The notes below the pieces were generated by a model, which saw only the letters and a program-made list of their open reading frames with translations, had not been told where the DNA came from and did no database searches. Positions 18,901-29,608 of a DNA stretch of 64,000 nt are shown piece by piece (positions within the stretch are counted from its first letter, which is position 1; each line of letters opens with the position of its first letter). A program made the position numbers and the translations under genes. Location of the stretch: assembly GCF_001661345.1 (NCBI RefSeq), contig NW_017962930.1, forward strand, positions 178,347 through 242,346, given 5' to 3'. Source of the stretch: Ascoidea rubescens DSM 1968 (lineage: Eukaryota > Ascomycota > Saccharomycetes > Ascoideales > Ascoideaceae).

Positions 18901-19082
18901 TCTTTATTAGCAATATTGTTAATACTATGGTTAACATTGTGAGTAATACTATGGTTAATGCCATGGTTGATGCTGTTGTTTATCTTTTCAGGATTCTCAG
19001 CTGGAGTGGTGGTGTTGCCGTTGGCATCAGGAGCATTGTCAAATAACGAGGTGTTAACATGGCAGGCAGGGCTGTTGAGCAT
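15915..19082 (-). CDS. TAF8: TFIID subunit Taf8
   Basis: Taf8 pairs with Taf10 through a histone fold and helps assemble the TFIID promoter-recognition complex in the nucleus. The 1055-residue product is about twice the S. cerevisiae length (510). Residues 1-400 are Asn/Lys/Glu low complexity, with NESNESNE and NKNKNK runs. The histone fold lies near 420-485 and includes HKITEAQRRHNPTLSDLKL, the typical Taf8 helix. A TAF8 C-terminal signature, YIPKYFPDFPPEYTYKSTP, lies near 558-577. A Glu/Lys-rich coil is found near 824-850 and the end is acidic (DDWEDLL). Several in-frame Met codons in the disordered head make the exact start uncertain; the first Met was kept. The function is inferred from the fold and the TAF8_C block, which are distinctive together. 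Confidence 0.85.
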   Translation of the reverse strand: MLNSPACHVNTSLFDNAPDANGNTTTPAENPEKINNSINHGINHSITHNVNHSINNIANKDNSLPMDPNKNIAIANKPENNTKSVSIEENSNNKPNNRLKNINSNSPSPENLIRQNEPNSNNNENKTTLHSNLNKSSSQFDSNLLHQTESEQTNDTEKTQSNESNESNESNESNEGNEKSETTKNEKNEKNEKNIGNNIQNDKKILQNGDHLNNQNGDRLNLSITHEISNNQNTTQTDPQNNPQNNIKNIQKASQITNNKITNGIISFKDSNIDINTTSIQENLLNSPKDKTNNENKIHNSNQNNQNNQNKNQSKNDIKSDIKINNINKNKNENEIENKNKNKSTNKAKNENKNEIENENENKNKNKNKNKNKNKNKNESIEKTENEKKIDHILNFEQDSNNLIFSVSSFFNESSPYFQFLSYSILLILKRLSIKPDSNYPLEFLTSLASTYFDKLFKSLHKITEAQRRHNPTLSDLKLCLIQNDISINSLSEEINTSNLLFSKINKDFSNINSIVSNYSNTLTLIPNVTHLIDKNFRNDYQQTINYLLKPARRKKRKIYIPKYFPDFPPEYTYKSTPQFTPFIKDEKTLKEKLVEESDIGSKTLGNFIKNIKSIKKRRRKGSKFNFEDEYDLFSNESDLNDTNDIIDVDETIKNIKDTPKIVQSISEIKDSIVNTDLNSNSNSNPDTSVKLQKNSLHVKLKIGATTLETSQSSAISNTTEEKQFPPILINQQIKPLDIQKYAKEHLLIKERRKYNRQKVISLHENNPYIRIARIIGPTIQRRPEKNTTTNILQNLYKKEVSSIYNSIKAQKIHKRRRTTKKIEEEKRKAEEEKKRQEEEQRKQKEIEAKFDNGIEFDFDDTMIGGNTSHKTTDDIGFNFESDSSDDENYLNKLLTDNADSKIKTSLVEEKTDDRISNPIDTKDISNSMDTKDINNSNNESTVMGDSKIENSSKGEIIEFDISDHDFNEEEEEESDSELQNMINSEIRPESLNTISEDSKILDNKTEISNTINQILDNKQATSNKAGELEFPDFDPDASIKDDDEDEVDDWEDLL
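17949..18000. repeat. TAF8: ATTTTT hexanucleotide repeat inside TAF8
   Basis: Eight or nine tandem ATTTTT units (AAAAAT on the coding strand) encode an alternating Asn-Lys run in the disordered N-terminal half of Taf8. The length is likely variable and stays in frame because the unit is 6 bp. Confidence 0.9.
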
Positions 19083-19929
19083 GATTCAAAGAGTATCCAG
19101 ATCAATTTGCAGAGCAGTCTATTCATCCATTGATGGAACAGTTGCCAGTGGAGGTTTGGGAAGGAGGATGGATCTATTCAGTGGATATTGCTTTCGTTCT
19201 CCAGCAAATCATCCATGGGGCGACGGCCGGGTAGTGGCAGAGGTCTTCACGCCCAATCGGGAAATGAAGCAGCGACCGCCGGCAGAGGGTTTTTCTATGA
19301 TGTGGCTTGATTCTGATGCATGACTCCTGATTGGCACGGGTATCCCGTTTAGAGAGACATACTGTTTTTTTCGGCGTTTCGTGAGTGCTCCGTGTGCATG
19401 TGCCGTACCGGTGTCGTAACAGGTGGTTTGGTTTCGAACCGTGCTGGCGTGTGCGGCTACGAAATATCTCCTGCTCGGTGCTATCCGGAGTCGGAAGCCT
19501 GAACGGGATTGTGTCTCTTTTTTGCTTCTCTTTTTTGCTTCTCTTTCGATGGGGCATCTTTTATCGACATCTATGGCTATTGCGCTGTTTTACTTGTGCA
19601 AACCAGTCTTTTTTAATACGATAGTGCTGGTTTTGTCATTTGGCAGCTCCTGCTATTTTGCTATCTTTCACATATCGCTCAGTGCTCGGTGCGCATAATC
19701 GGATATAGACTGTGAGTCAAAAAATTGAAACCAACCAGAAAAACCATTCCTTGTGTGGATGAGTTGGATCGAACCTTATCGCGGTTTCCTATAAATTGTA
19801 TTGATAATCTCTCATTTCAACTACAGTTTGTTAATTCTACAATCACAAATAGCCTTTATATCCATACTCCTCATATTCTTCACATTCTCCGTATTCTCCA
19901 TATTCACACCATCTGTCTTCGTTATTAAT
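19083..19929. promoter_or_regulatory. divergent TAF8/thioesterase promoter with GC-rich island
   Basis: This is an 847-bp divergent spacer. A GC-rich island runs from about 19130 to 19500. It has CCAAT boxes in opposite orientations at 19253-19257 and 19330-19334. Near 19509-19545 a 13-bp TTTTTTGCTTCTC unit is repeated twice, and a pyrimidine-rich stretch leads towards the thioesterase start. Open frames on both strands in the island lack any family match. Confidence 0.5.
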
Positions 19930-21570
19930 ATGTTGGCTCGAAATCTGAAAATACCAATCAATGTCTTATACAAAACCAGACAGCCAATTTTACGGTTTTT
20001 CTCAGTTGACCACAGTGATAGCCAGTTTTTAAATCGAGCATCAGAAAATGTGGATGCAACCAACACAATTCTCTCCGATATAATCGATGCACAGCGTCGT
20101 ATCAACACATTGCCCAAGAGAGCCACCTGGTTAGAAGCATTAAATGAAAGAAAACGACAATTGGCAAAGGGAAAGATTTTGGATTCGTTTTCGTACAAGA
20201 CTGCTGGATCATTTAAAATATCAGAGAAAACGAGAAAGGATTCATTTTCATATTTGGTTTTGCCCTTCAAAGACGATTCATATCTCTGTGATGCGTACAT
20301 CAATGCGTTTGGCAGATTAAGAGTTGGGCAGTTGTTTCAAGATTTAGATGCGTTATCGGGTAGAATTGCATACAAGCATTGTTCGCCAGCTGAGCCAATG
20401 ATAGTCACAGCGTCAGTGGACCGAATTTATATGACCAAAAGAATTGATGAGATTAGCAAGACTAATGTTGTATTAGCTGGATATGTTACATGGGTTGGTA
20501 GATCGTCGATGGAGATTACAATCAAGGCGTTGGATCACAAGGCAGCGTTGGAGCTCAATGGCGAGATTACCGAAGATATGATCAAAGAGGATGATGTTAT
20601 ATTGACAGCTAATTTCACCTTTGTTGCTAGAAACCCAGAGACACATAAATCATTTGCAGTGAATCATTTTTTGCCATTAACGCCTGAAGAATGGGTGGAT
20701 TTTAGAAGAGCAGAATCACACAATTCAGAAAAGAAACTAAGAGCGGCTACAGCCAATTTGAACAAGACAATTCCCACGCCAAAGGAGTCTTCATTGATTC
20801 ATAAATTATGGTCAGTTTCAAAAGAATTGGAAAAGGAATATGACAGCGGTAGCATTGATATTCACGGTAATAAAGAGAAGAAAATTGGAAACATAAAATT
20901 CATGAGGGATACTAAAGTTGGATCAACATTGTTTATGCAACCACAGTATAGAAACAGACATTCGTATATGATATTTGGTGGATATTTGCTAAGACAAACC
21001 TTTGAATTGGCATATTGTTGTGCAGCAGCATTTGCTCATGCTCCACCAAGGTTTATCTCGTTAGATAGCACTACATTTAAAACACCAGTTCCAGTTGGGT
21101 CGGTGTTGTATATGAATTCAGCAGTTTGCTATACTGAACATATCCATGAGTCTGATTTGGCCTCACAAGAAAGTGGTGGTGGTGTTGGTGTTGGTGGTGC
21201 CAGTGAAGCCGGAAAAACGGATGATGAAGTAATCAATAAAGAATTGAAACATCTTGATTTGGTCTCAGCAAATGTTCTCACTACAGATCCAACAGACTTC
21301 TTATCAAGACCAGGAACAGTTATTCAGGTGAAAGTGGACACCACAGTGAGAGGATTGGGTGATAGTGAAAAGACACAAAGTGGGTCCTTTATCTATTCTT
21401 TTTTCGTTCCCAGAGACTCGGAGGAAAACAAGGCAGGCGTTCCAGGATACTGCACAGTGATCCCACAAACATACAGCGAGATGATGGAGTTCATTGAAGG
21501 CAGACGAAGAGCTGAGGACACTGCGAAATACGCCTGTCAGTTGAAGAGCGACCACTCCAAGGGCAACTGA
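19930..21570 (+). CDS. mitochondrial hotdog acyl-CoA thioesterase (ACOT9-like)
   Basis: The protein is predicted to hydrolyse acyl-CoA to free fatty acid and CoA in mitochondria. The ATG at 19930 gives 546 residues with a basic, Arg-containing N-terminus (MLARNLKIPINVLYKTRQ) that looks like a presequence. The frame is open for 43 more codons upstream, but that part is hydrophobic leader-like sequence with no family match. Two hotdog domains are visible: one around residues 130-250, with GRLRVGQLFQDLDALSGRIAY and NVVLAGYVTWVGRSSMEI, and one around 340-500, with the RHSYMIFGGYLLRQTFELAY helix and a VNHFLPLTPEEW linker before it. This double-hotdog layout is that of the ACOT9 group. I do not recall a clear S. 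cerevisiae orthologue. Its codon use is less AT-biased than that of its neighbours. A Gly-rich linker lies near 410-425. Confidence 0.75.
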   Translation: MLARNLKIPINVLYKTRQPILRFFSVDHSDSQFLNRASENVDATNTILSDIIDAQRRINTLPKRATWLEALNERKRQLAKGKILDSFSYKTAGSFKISEKTRKDSFSYLVLPFKDDSYLCDAYINAFGRLRVGQLFQDLDALSGRIAYKHCSPAEPMIVTASVDRIYMTKRIDEISKTNVVLAGYVTWVGRSSMEITIKALDHKAALELNGEITEDMIKEDDVILTANFTFVARNPETHKSFAVNHFLPLTPEEWVDFRRAESHNSEKKLRAATANLNKTIPTPKESSLIHKLWSVSKELEKEYDSGSIDIHGNKEKKIGNIKFMRDTKVGSTLFMQPQYRNRHSYMIFGGYLLRQTFELAYCCAAAFAHAPPRFISLDSTTFKTPVPVGSVLYMNSAVCYTEHIHESDLASQESGGGVGVGGASEAGKTDDEVINKELKHLDLVSANVLTTDPTDFLSRPGTVIQVKVDTTVRGLGDSEKTQSGSFIYSFFVPRDSEENKAGVPGYCTVIPQTYSEMMEFIEGRRRAEDTAKYACQLKSDHSKGN

Positions 21571-22180
21571 GGTCAAAGAACGTTCTCCACAGAGGTTCAA
21601 CTGCTAATCAATTCATGTGGCGATAATACAAAACTATTCAAGCCGATAGCGCGGGTCACCTCATGTCCGCAGAAACACCGCATATGTATACACAACCCGC
21701 AGCTCAAGGAGCCCCCACCTCGAAAACTCCGAACAGTGTTTTGGGCTAGTACCACTACCGGGAAGCTGTTTTTTGTCCGGGAACGCGTTTTGCTGCGTTT
21801 ACAGGCGCAGTTTGCTTGTGTACGCAGCAGCGCAGGGCTTGGCCGGAGAGGGCTGACCCGGCCTGGAGCACGACTCGCGCTAGATGCTGGATGTGTCTGT
21901 GCTGTGGCGGTGGCAGCAAGTCGAGGACGAGGAGCGAGCCAATCGGACGCGCGTGATTCGCCGCTGGTATGGCTGGTGCTTCTTGTAAGTCAAGAGGGGG
22001 CTTGTGCATCCAGCATCTGCGGCAGTCCCGTGTCCAGAGCGGACGGTGGTGCTTCCGCTGGATCACCGACGGTATTTCTTTTATACCTCATCTCCTTCTT
22101 TGTCTTTTCTGTCTTTTCTCTCTTCTCTTTTCTCTTTGTTGTCCAATCTGCTCCAAAACCTAACCTTAACCTGTCTCGCA

Positions 22181-22210
22181 TTACTTTAAATTATCTTAAA
22201 TTATCTTAAA
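22181..22210. repeat. 10-bp tandem repeat TTATCTTAAA
   Basis: Three adjoining 10-bp units (TTACTTTAAA, then TTATCTTAAA twice) lie about 360-390 bp before the CAT8 ATG. Confidence 0.8.
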
Positions 22211-22420
22211 TTGCTTACTGCTTTTACTAGTGGCCATCTCCAAACTACTTGCTTCATTTAAATACTCCGTAACCCCAGGTTTTTGATTTTTTTGTTTTTT
22301 CCCTCTTTCTCAAATCTTGTTTTTGCTCCTCTTTGACTCATTATTCACTGTTTTTTTTCTTCTATTATTGTGATTATTTACTTCTTTTCTTATTGGGATA
22401 TTTTTTCTTTTCTTTTCACA

Positions 22421-22480
22421 TTCTATTCCAATCCATTTCAATCTATTTCAATCCATTCCACTCTATTCCAATCTACTCCA
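22421..22480. repeat. 10-bp tandem repeat, consensus ATCYATTYCA, in the CAT8 leader
   Basis: Six adjoining 10-bp units, each differing from ATCTATTCCA by a few bases, lie 93-152 bp before the CAT8 start codon. Confidence 0.8.
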
Positions 22481-22572
22481 GTTTCATTCTCATTTCCTTA
22501 TACTTCACTCAGTTCGTCCCAATCTTTATTTAATCCTTTTAAATCAATTCATGTTATCGTCTTTCTTAATTC

Positions 22573-22962
22573 ATGAGTAAACTAGTCAAAACCTCAACAT
22601 CAACTTCGACTTCAAAACCCCAAAAGTGCAAAGTCATAAGGACTCCAGGCTCTCACACTGAACGAGTCGCCCAAGCTTGTGATCGATGTAGATCAAAGAA
22701 AACAAGATGTGATGGTAAAAGACCCCAATGCTCCCAATGTGCTGCCGTCGGTTTTGAATGCAAAATCTCTGATAGACTCTCCAGAAGGGCCTTTCCTAGA
22801 GGTTATACAGAAACCTTGGAAGAAAGAGTAAGAGAACTCGAAGCTGAAAACAAAAAATTGTTAGCCCTATTGGATCTAAGAGACGAACAAATGGAACTCC
22901 TAGCCAAAGCTGACCAAAATAATAACCAAAACAATTTAAACAAAAACACCACCACCACCACC

Positions 22963-23025
<63 letters not shown>

Positions 23026-26000
23026 CATAATAATCATAATAATCATAATAATCATAATAACAACAACATAAATGGCATAGACAATATAAATAACTCAAAT
23101 CAAATCGCTATTCCTAATATCAACTCAAACAATCTAATCAATAACTCCGATAACAACATGAATATCAAAAATAACCTCCCTAATACTCAAAATGATACCC
23201 TAAATCACATTTCAAATAACATCTCTTCCTCCAATAACATAATCACACCAAATAACATCAACATAAATAACTCTCTCAGTACCTCAGATTCGGTGCTCCA
23301 AAACCCATCCATAAAAGAAGAAATCGATGAAACCAACACAAACCTTTTAAACTCAAAAAACCTTCATCTTCTAGAGAAAACAAACCCTCCTTGCGATGCA
23401 ATAAGCAAAGGTTTCCTTCATAGCCATGAACCTCACCATGCTGGCTGCAATTGCTGTGCATCCTATCCCCATTCAGTCCACGAAAGACCTGTTTCAATCG
23501 CTGGTTCTGTCAATATCGATGCAGGTATGCTCACTGATGAAGAAGATGCTGATGATGTTGCCTCCCTAATATCCTTTTCCGATTCAAGCAACTTTAACAA
23601 CCACAACCACAACTCCCTCTCTCATAACCACAGATTTAAACAAAACCATTTCATCTCCTCCAACTCCTCTCAAAATTCACTGAATCCTCCAAACTTTCAC
23701 GACATTAGTTTCGAACAAACTGAAGCTCCAGGAATTGAAGCTGCTCTAGCCATTCGCTCTTCAAAATCTGAGAAAAATAATGCCAAAAATGTCCTAACCA
23801 ATCTCGTTGCTTTATCTATTCCAAGATCCACTGAAGAAACGTTGTTCATTCCTTCCTTAATTGCAAAAATCTGCGATTTCCATGGCCTAAACTCAAAACC
23901 AGCTTTCTTAGCCGCTAAATCAATAGCCCTTTTAAAAGAACAGTACAAATCAACCTCTTTTTCAAATAACAACAACAGCAACAGCGGCAGCAGCAACAAC
24001 AACAACAACAACAATAACAACAATGATGATGACCACAACATGATAAATATTAAAAACATAAATTTCAATAACATAACAAAATCAGAATCATACTTGTTTT
24101 TCACAAATCTAAAACTACCAAAAAGAATAGATCTAGATCAACTAATCACCTTTTATTTCCAAGAATGGGGTATGATTCTATCCATCATTGATCAAAACCA
24201 TTTTCTTAAATATTATGTAAAATTAACAAAATCCCTTGAAATGAAATTTAATGATAATTCAATGTTTCACGATGAAAAATTTGGTGCCATCCTAGTCCTT
24301 GTTTTAAGTCTAGCGATGCTTGGTAAAAGAAGCAACAGCAAATATGATTCTCTTAAAAATTCTTCAAATGGCTCTGCTTTTAATAATAATAACAATAACA
24401 ATAAACCCTCTACTTTAAAATTCATAAACACTGGAATTGCAAATCTAAATAACCCAGAAATTGAAACAAACACTCTAAGCCCTAACTCCTCTCTCAATTT
24501 CCTAAACTCCTCGATTAATAGTCAATCAAATACAAACAAACTCAACGAAAACGATTCAACTGCTCAACTGCTAAGATATTATGATAATTTAATTCACCAG
24601 TTTATTAGCTCCTCCATTGTCAAGTCTAGTTCCATACAATCCCTTCAAATATTAACTCTAGCCTTATTATACTGCGTCAACATTGGAGATGCTGACTCCA
24701 CATACCTTTTAAGAGGTAAAGTCATAAGTATGGCTCAACAGCTTAGATTGCATAGATGTCCATCAGCTGTTTTAGGTACAAATGGCTCAACTGTCTCAAA
24801 ATTTCTACAAAGTGAAAGAAGAATCTTGTTTTGGTGTATATATTCTCTAGATGTCTTTTCTGCTTTGCAATTGGGTGTTCCTAGACTACTAAAAGATTAC
24901 GAAATAGAATGTGCATTGCCATTTTCAAATGATGATCTTAACGATGACAATAATATTAATGTCCTCATAATCAACAATAGTAAATTGCCCTTGGTAGGAA
25001 AGGTTTGCAATTTAGCATTGGCTGTAATGAGATTTTCCAAAATTCTAGGTAATATTGTCGATACCATATTCAAAAGAGGTGGTGTTGCTTTAAGTTCTTT
25101 GGATAAGACTTGTATTATTCATGAAAACTTGCTTGATAACTGGAGACGCGATTTGCCCCCAACTTTAAAATTCGAATTAGATGTCAATGGCCTACTCAAA
25201 AACAACGAATTCCAAAACTTGAATTTTAAAATCCTAAGTCTAATTATTCTATATTATGAAGCAAGAATGCTCATTTATCTTCCGAACTTGGCTTCAGAAA
25301 TCTACAATTCAAGAGGCTCTGCAGCTTATATAACAATTCAGCAATCCACAAACATCATTTTGAATATAACCAATTTTCTTAGTACTCAAAAGAATTATTT
25401 TCCTCCAATTCCAGTAAATTTACCAAGAGTAAGATCAAGATTGAGTTTAATGGGTGCAAAGGGAGCTTTGGAATATGCTAGAGGTGGTAACTTATTCCAG
25501 GAAAGCAAGACATTATTGACCACTGTAATTAATGATTTAAGAAGAGAAACCTCAATTGGTTTACCTGGTTGTTTATCCCATAACTGTATAAACTTTTTGG
25601 ATGAGGCAATTCAAGCAATTTTGCAACCTCCAAAAAGTGCTTCAGCTGGTAATTACATAAATTCCATTGTTAATAATAATAATAGAAACTCAAAACTGGT
25701 CAAGAAGAAATCACCTCTTAGAAAGACAATAGATGTTACTACTATCATGGCGCCTCCAAAAACCAATGTAACAATTCCCATAAATCTTGAAAAAAACAAA
25801 ATAATTCAGCAAAATGCTAATATCATCCCAATACCAACACAACAAGCACCACCTCCTTCTCCTCAGCCTAGTCATTTAATACTAGAAGGAAATTTATCTC
25901 AAAATTTCTCGTCTCCTTCGCCTTCACCAATGCAAACTACTATTTCGCAGCAAAGAAAATTCCAACCTCCCTCTCATAATCAACCTGCTTTGTCCCCATC

Positions 26001-27126
26001 AAGTCTCAGTGATAGTAACCCTATACCAAATTCAATTAATAGTCAGAAACCGGAGAATATTAATAGTTCAGTAAATGGTATGTTCAATTCATTTGATGCC
26101 TCATTTTTTGATAACAGAAATAATAATCAAAACAGTTTTGATAACAATAATCGGAATGTAAATCAAAATAAATACACTAGTTACAATAGTGATGGTATTT
26201 TAAATAGTCAATTTAGTCAAAATCAAAGTCAAAATCAAAATCAAAGTCAAAGTCAAAGTCAAAGTCAAAGTCAAAGTCAAAGTCAAAGTCAAAGCCAAGG
26301 TCAAGGTCAAATTTTTAATGCATATAACCAGAAAAACATGTTCATTGCACAAAATCCTGAGAAATTTCAGCTGTCTAGTAAAAAAGGATTTGGAAATAAT
26401 TTTAATAGCATGAACCAAAACATTAACAATTTCAATGTAAATAATATAAACTATAACCAAAACAAAAATAATATGGGATTCAATAAGAATAATTCTAGCA
26501 ACAATAGTGGCAGCAATAATGGTAGTAATAATTCCAACAACAATAACGTCAATGGAAACAATGGAAACAATGGAAACAACAACCATATAACAAACAATAG
26601 GATAAGCACAGATTTTGAACATACCTTGTTTGGTGAATTCGCTGCCGATGGATCATTAGGTTTGCCTCCTCTATTAGATTTTGATTTTAATTTTGAATTC
26701 AAAGACAGTGGATATAACACTGTTGGACACACACCCAGCACACAAAATTCGAACAACAGTGGAAATCATGATCACAATGTTTTAGCCAGTGGAAATAAGT
26801 CTTACAGTATTAGCACAAATAACAATATTACTCCTATGAATGGTAATCTTAGACCAAATAGTAGAAGTTTAATTATGAATAATCAAAATGAGTTTTTTCG
26901 AAATAATCAGACAGTTGATCAAAATAGCTTCAACCCAAACAGCCATAATACTTATAATAACCAACATTCAAACAATCACAACGACCAAGGTGCTCTTAAT
27001 AATAACAGCACTAACAACGATTCGAACAGTAACATTTTGCACGATATGAGTGTTTTTTTCGACAGTGATCTGAACATGAATTTTGATAGTAGTTTGTTTA
27101 ACTGGGCAGGCTCAAATCCAAAATGA
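22573..27126 (+). CDS. CAT8: Cat8-like zinc-cluster activator of gluconeogenic genes
   Basis: This nuclear Zn2Cys6 activator switches on gluconeogenic and C2-utilisation genes through CSRE elements when glucose is absent. The cluster has cysteines at residues 36, 39, 46, 53, 56 and 63. It sits in [18 protein letters not shown] and is followed by [20 protein letters not shown], which is nearly the Cat8 sequence and contains the dimerisation coiled coil. A fungal transcription-factor middle homology region spans roughly 530-820 ([20 protein letters not shown]). A short conserved C-terminal patch reads [15 protein letters not shown]. At 1517 residues it is slightly longer than S. cerevisiae Cat8 (1433) and contains long Asn runs near 140-165 and a Gln-Ser run near 1215-1245. 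Several CTG codons occur, all seen in variable regions. It may share targets with the GID system in this window, in the opposite direction of the glucose switch. Confidence 0.92.
22963..23060. repeat. CAT8: AAT/CAT trinucleotide repeat in CAT8
   Basis: About 22 AAT codons, then interspersed CAT codons, encode an Asn run that becomes Asn-Asn-His. It lies between the coiled coil and the regulatory region of Cat8. Confidence 0.9.
26215..26310. repeat. CAT8: AAAGTC hexanucleotide repeat in CAT8
   Basis: Tandem AAAGTC/AAAATC units encode Gln-Ser and Gln-Asn dipeptides. This is prion-like low complexity near the Cat8 activation region. Confidence 0.9.
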
Positions 27127-29608
27127 AATTTTTTAATTCTACAAGACTGGGTGAAATTAGTTGCAAGACATTTGACTATGGTTATTTAATAGTTTTACAT
27201 ATATATATATATATATTGGTACACCCAATAACTTTTTTTTTGTTTTTATTTCTCTATACATCATTGCTAATTTTTTTTTTGTTTTACTGTTTTTAACATT
27301 CTAGCTTCGGGGAGGGCATTAATAAACATAAATTACATTTGCTACCAGGAAGCGAAAAGGTGAATAGAAGGAGCAGGAAATGTGTAACTGGGACCCAATC
27401 CCAACTGTCATAGAGGAATAACTTTTATTATGAGCATATCGAAAGCCAGAAGAACTTTCGAGATCTTGTGGAATGTTTTCTGGATCAGCAACACAACTTT
27501 TTCCAAGAGCATTGAACAACTTTCTGTCGTCTTAGTTATCGTTAACTAAAGCAACATGTTTCCAAGGCTTCAAGTTGAGATTTCAGATACATTCACATTG
27601 GCTCAAATTGAAATATAAGCAAAACCCAGCAATTAATTCCAACTACCATCGGTTTGCAGGTTGAAACCAACCTGGATTCATGGAATAATATTATGTTGCG
27701 AATGAATCGTATTTGAACAGCTTCGACCCATAATGTTTCAAAATCTGCTGATTCTGATACAATCAATGTACATTGCTTTAGGTAAGAATCAAAGTTGATA
27801 CTAGCTTTATTGAGAACTGATAGTCCTGAGATAAGTCTCGCTATCAAAATCCCAGGTATTCGTCATATCTGTGGTATAACAATACAACAATATAACAATA
27901 TACGTTTCCAATGTCCTAAGACAATTCTGATGAACTGATTTGCTCAAAAACCAAAAAATTGACCTGGGCTCCAGTTCTCCAATTTAAAAATCATTGGTTT
28001 AATTTTTATTTTATCTCTCCTTCCATTCTCAAATCGAGTGCAATTGAATCTAGGAAGAACTTTGCCATTGGAAACGATTTTTCAATTTGAAAGATGATGC
28101 AAATATCAGGAGAATTTTGATTTAGGATTAAAGCAGTATGAACTTAATGGTTTGGTGTATGCTTTTAATTGTTCCAAGTTGTTAGTGGTTAAGCAGCTAG
28201 ATAAAATGCTGTGGTTATTCAGGAGCAACATTTGAGCCTGGCCACATTGGCGAATGATATTGTTTACAACAAAATGCAAAGTTTGCGAAAGTTTCAGTAA
28301 CAGTTATCCTTTTCTATAGAAAAGTCTGCTAAAACCTGAATTTGATTAAAAGAATGCAAAATCAGTGGATCACAAATATGTTTTCCCCATTCTAGCAAAC
28401 AACTAATGTTCCATTTCTTTGTTTATGAAAACAGTTTGTTTGCAAGTTATTTCATGGTGCCTTTTACTAAGAACAGCTCAAGAAAAGATTTCTGTTTAAG
28501 AGATATGGGTTTTGTTTAAATTTGGGTTTGAAAGTATTATTCAAATATTTTTTTGTTTTCTTTTTTTTTTTTGCTTTTAATTTTGTCTATTTTTATATTT
28601 TCATTTCAGGCTGTTATTCTAATTGAGTTTTGGTTCAGGAAGTAAATAAATCGTACTATAGATTACAATAACTTGCAATTGTGGTTTTTGAAGTTTGGTT
28701 CTTCAGATTTTGTAGGCTGGAATCATTTGAATGATATTGAGGTTAAGATTTAATAGATCTTTGCAGATTTTCATTGAATGTTTGGCAGCATTTTAAGTCA
28801 GAACAAAAATTGATCATAGAAACCACAATTTGCTACAGAGTTCTTTTTTTTTAATTCTTTTGTATTCAGTTTATTAATTTTTAAATGATAATTTTTTTTT
28901 TGTTTTATGATTTTTGATCTTTGCTTTTTGTATCAGAAATTTATCAATTCAAATGCCTTTTCTTGTATTTATATTGGTTTTAATTTGATTTTTATTTGGT
29001 AAACTAAACGATTTACAGTAATGTAAGAAAGTAAAAAAAAATAAAATATATTGTTAAATTTGTATTTTCATTAAAATTTTAACACCAAACAAAGCATGAA
29101 AACCCCCCTAAAAGAAGTAAAAACTTATCAAAAGAGCACTATAGTATATAGGTATGATGGAAAAAAAAAGTAAAAAATGAAATTTTAGCAAGTGATATAA
29201 AGATATCAACATAAAAATAAAAATAAATATGAAGATAACTATGGAAGTTACAATGACCATGTAATTATATAAAATTGAAAACCCCAAATGAATGATGACA
29301 AAAATATAAAAGAAAAAAAAGGAATTTTTTTCAACATTATTGATTCAATATTAAATTCATTAGAACATCCGTAATTAGCAATATGAAGAGTGTGATAAAA
29401 CATTAACCAACAAGAATGATAAAAAGATAATTAGGAAATATATGTAGAATACAAAATACAAAATTTTCAAGATAAATTAAGAGCAATAAAGGAAGTGCAA
29501 CAAGGTAATTTTTTTCTTTGAAAAATTTTGAAAAATGAATTTGAAAAAACAAATAACACGATATAACAACATAAAAAAACAAAATAAAACAACAAAATAC
29601 AAAACAAG
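27127..29608. other. long convergent CAT8/RGS2 gap, no recognised gene
   Basis: This 2.48-kb gap between two convergent genes is far longer than the other convergent spacers except 48.5-50.5 kb. An AT dinucleotide run and TATATA at 27200-27217 fit the CAT8 3' end. From about 27300 to 28500 the sequence is less AT-rich than ordinary spacer. It has short open frames on the minus strand (27319-27519, 27593-27847) but none over 85 codons, and no protein family I recognise. From about 28540 on it is AT-rich with poly-T runs. It could be decayed coding sequence, a non-coding RNA or simple spacer. Confidence 0.4.

Larger units (their letters stand above)
21571..22572. promoter_or_regulatory. CAT8 promoter with GC-rich island and Mig1-like sites
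   Basis: A GC-rich island lies at about 21640-22065. It has a CCAAT box (21939-21943) next to CGCGTGATT (21950-21958). CCCCAC (within 21711-21720) and CCCCAG (22273-22278, followed by a T-run) resemble the SYGGGG core bound by the glucose repressor Mig1, which represses CAT8 in S. cerevisiae. The sites are short, so this is a suggestion only. Downstream the leader is pyrimidine-rich and carries two arrays of 10-bp repeats (22181-22210 and 22421-22480). Open frames in the island are not supported as genes. Confidence 0.5.

Noticed and set aside
19423-19450. tRNA B-box-like word near 19430
   Set aside because: The word GGTTTCGAACC is close to a B box, but no A box, acceptor stem or terminator-like T-run is found at the right distances.
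21736-22209. 157-codon open frame upstream of CAT8
   Set aside because: No ATG start, biased Cys/Arg/Ala composition from a GC-rich island, no recognisable domain.
27319-27847. minus-strand frames as a mobile-element fossil or decayed gene
   Set aside because: I translated parts of the region in several frames and found no recognisable domain and no terminal repeats, so I do not name any element.
28090-28150. C/D snoRNA candidate (GATGATG near 28093)
   Set aside because: The C-box match is imperfect, and no CTGA D box or closing stem was found within 100 nt.
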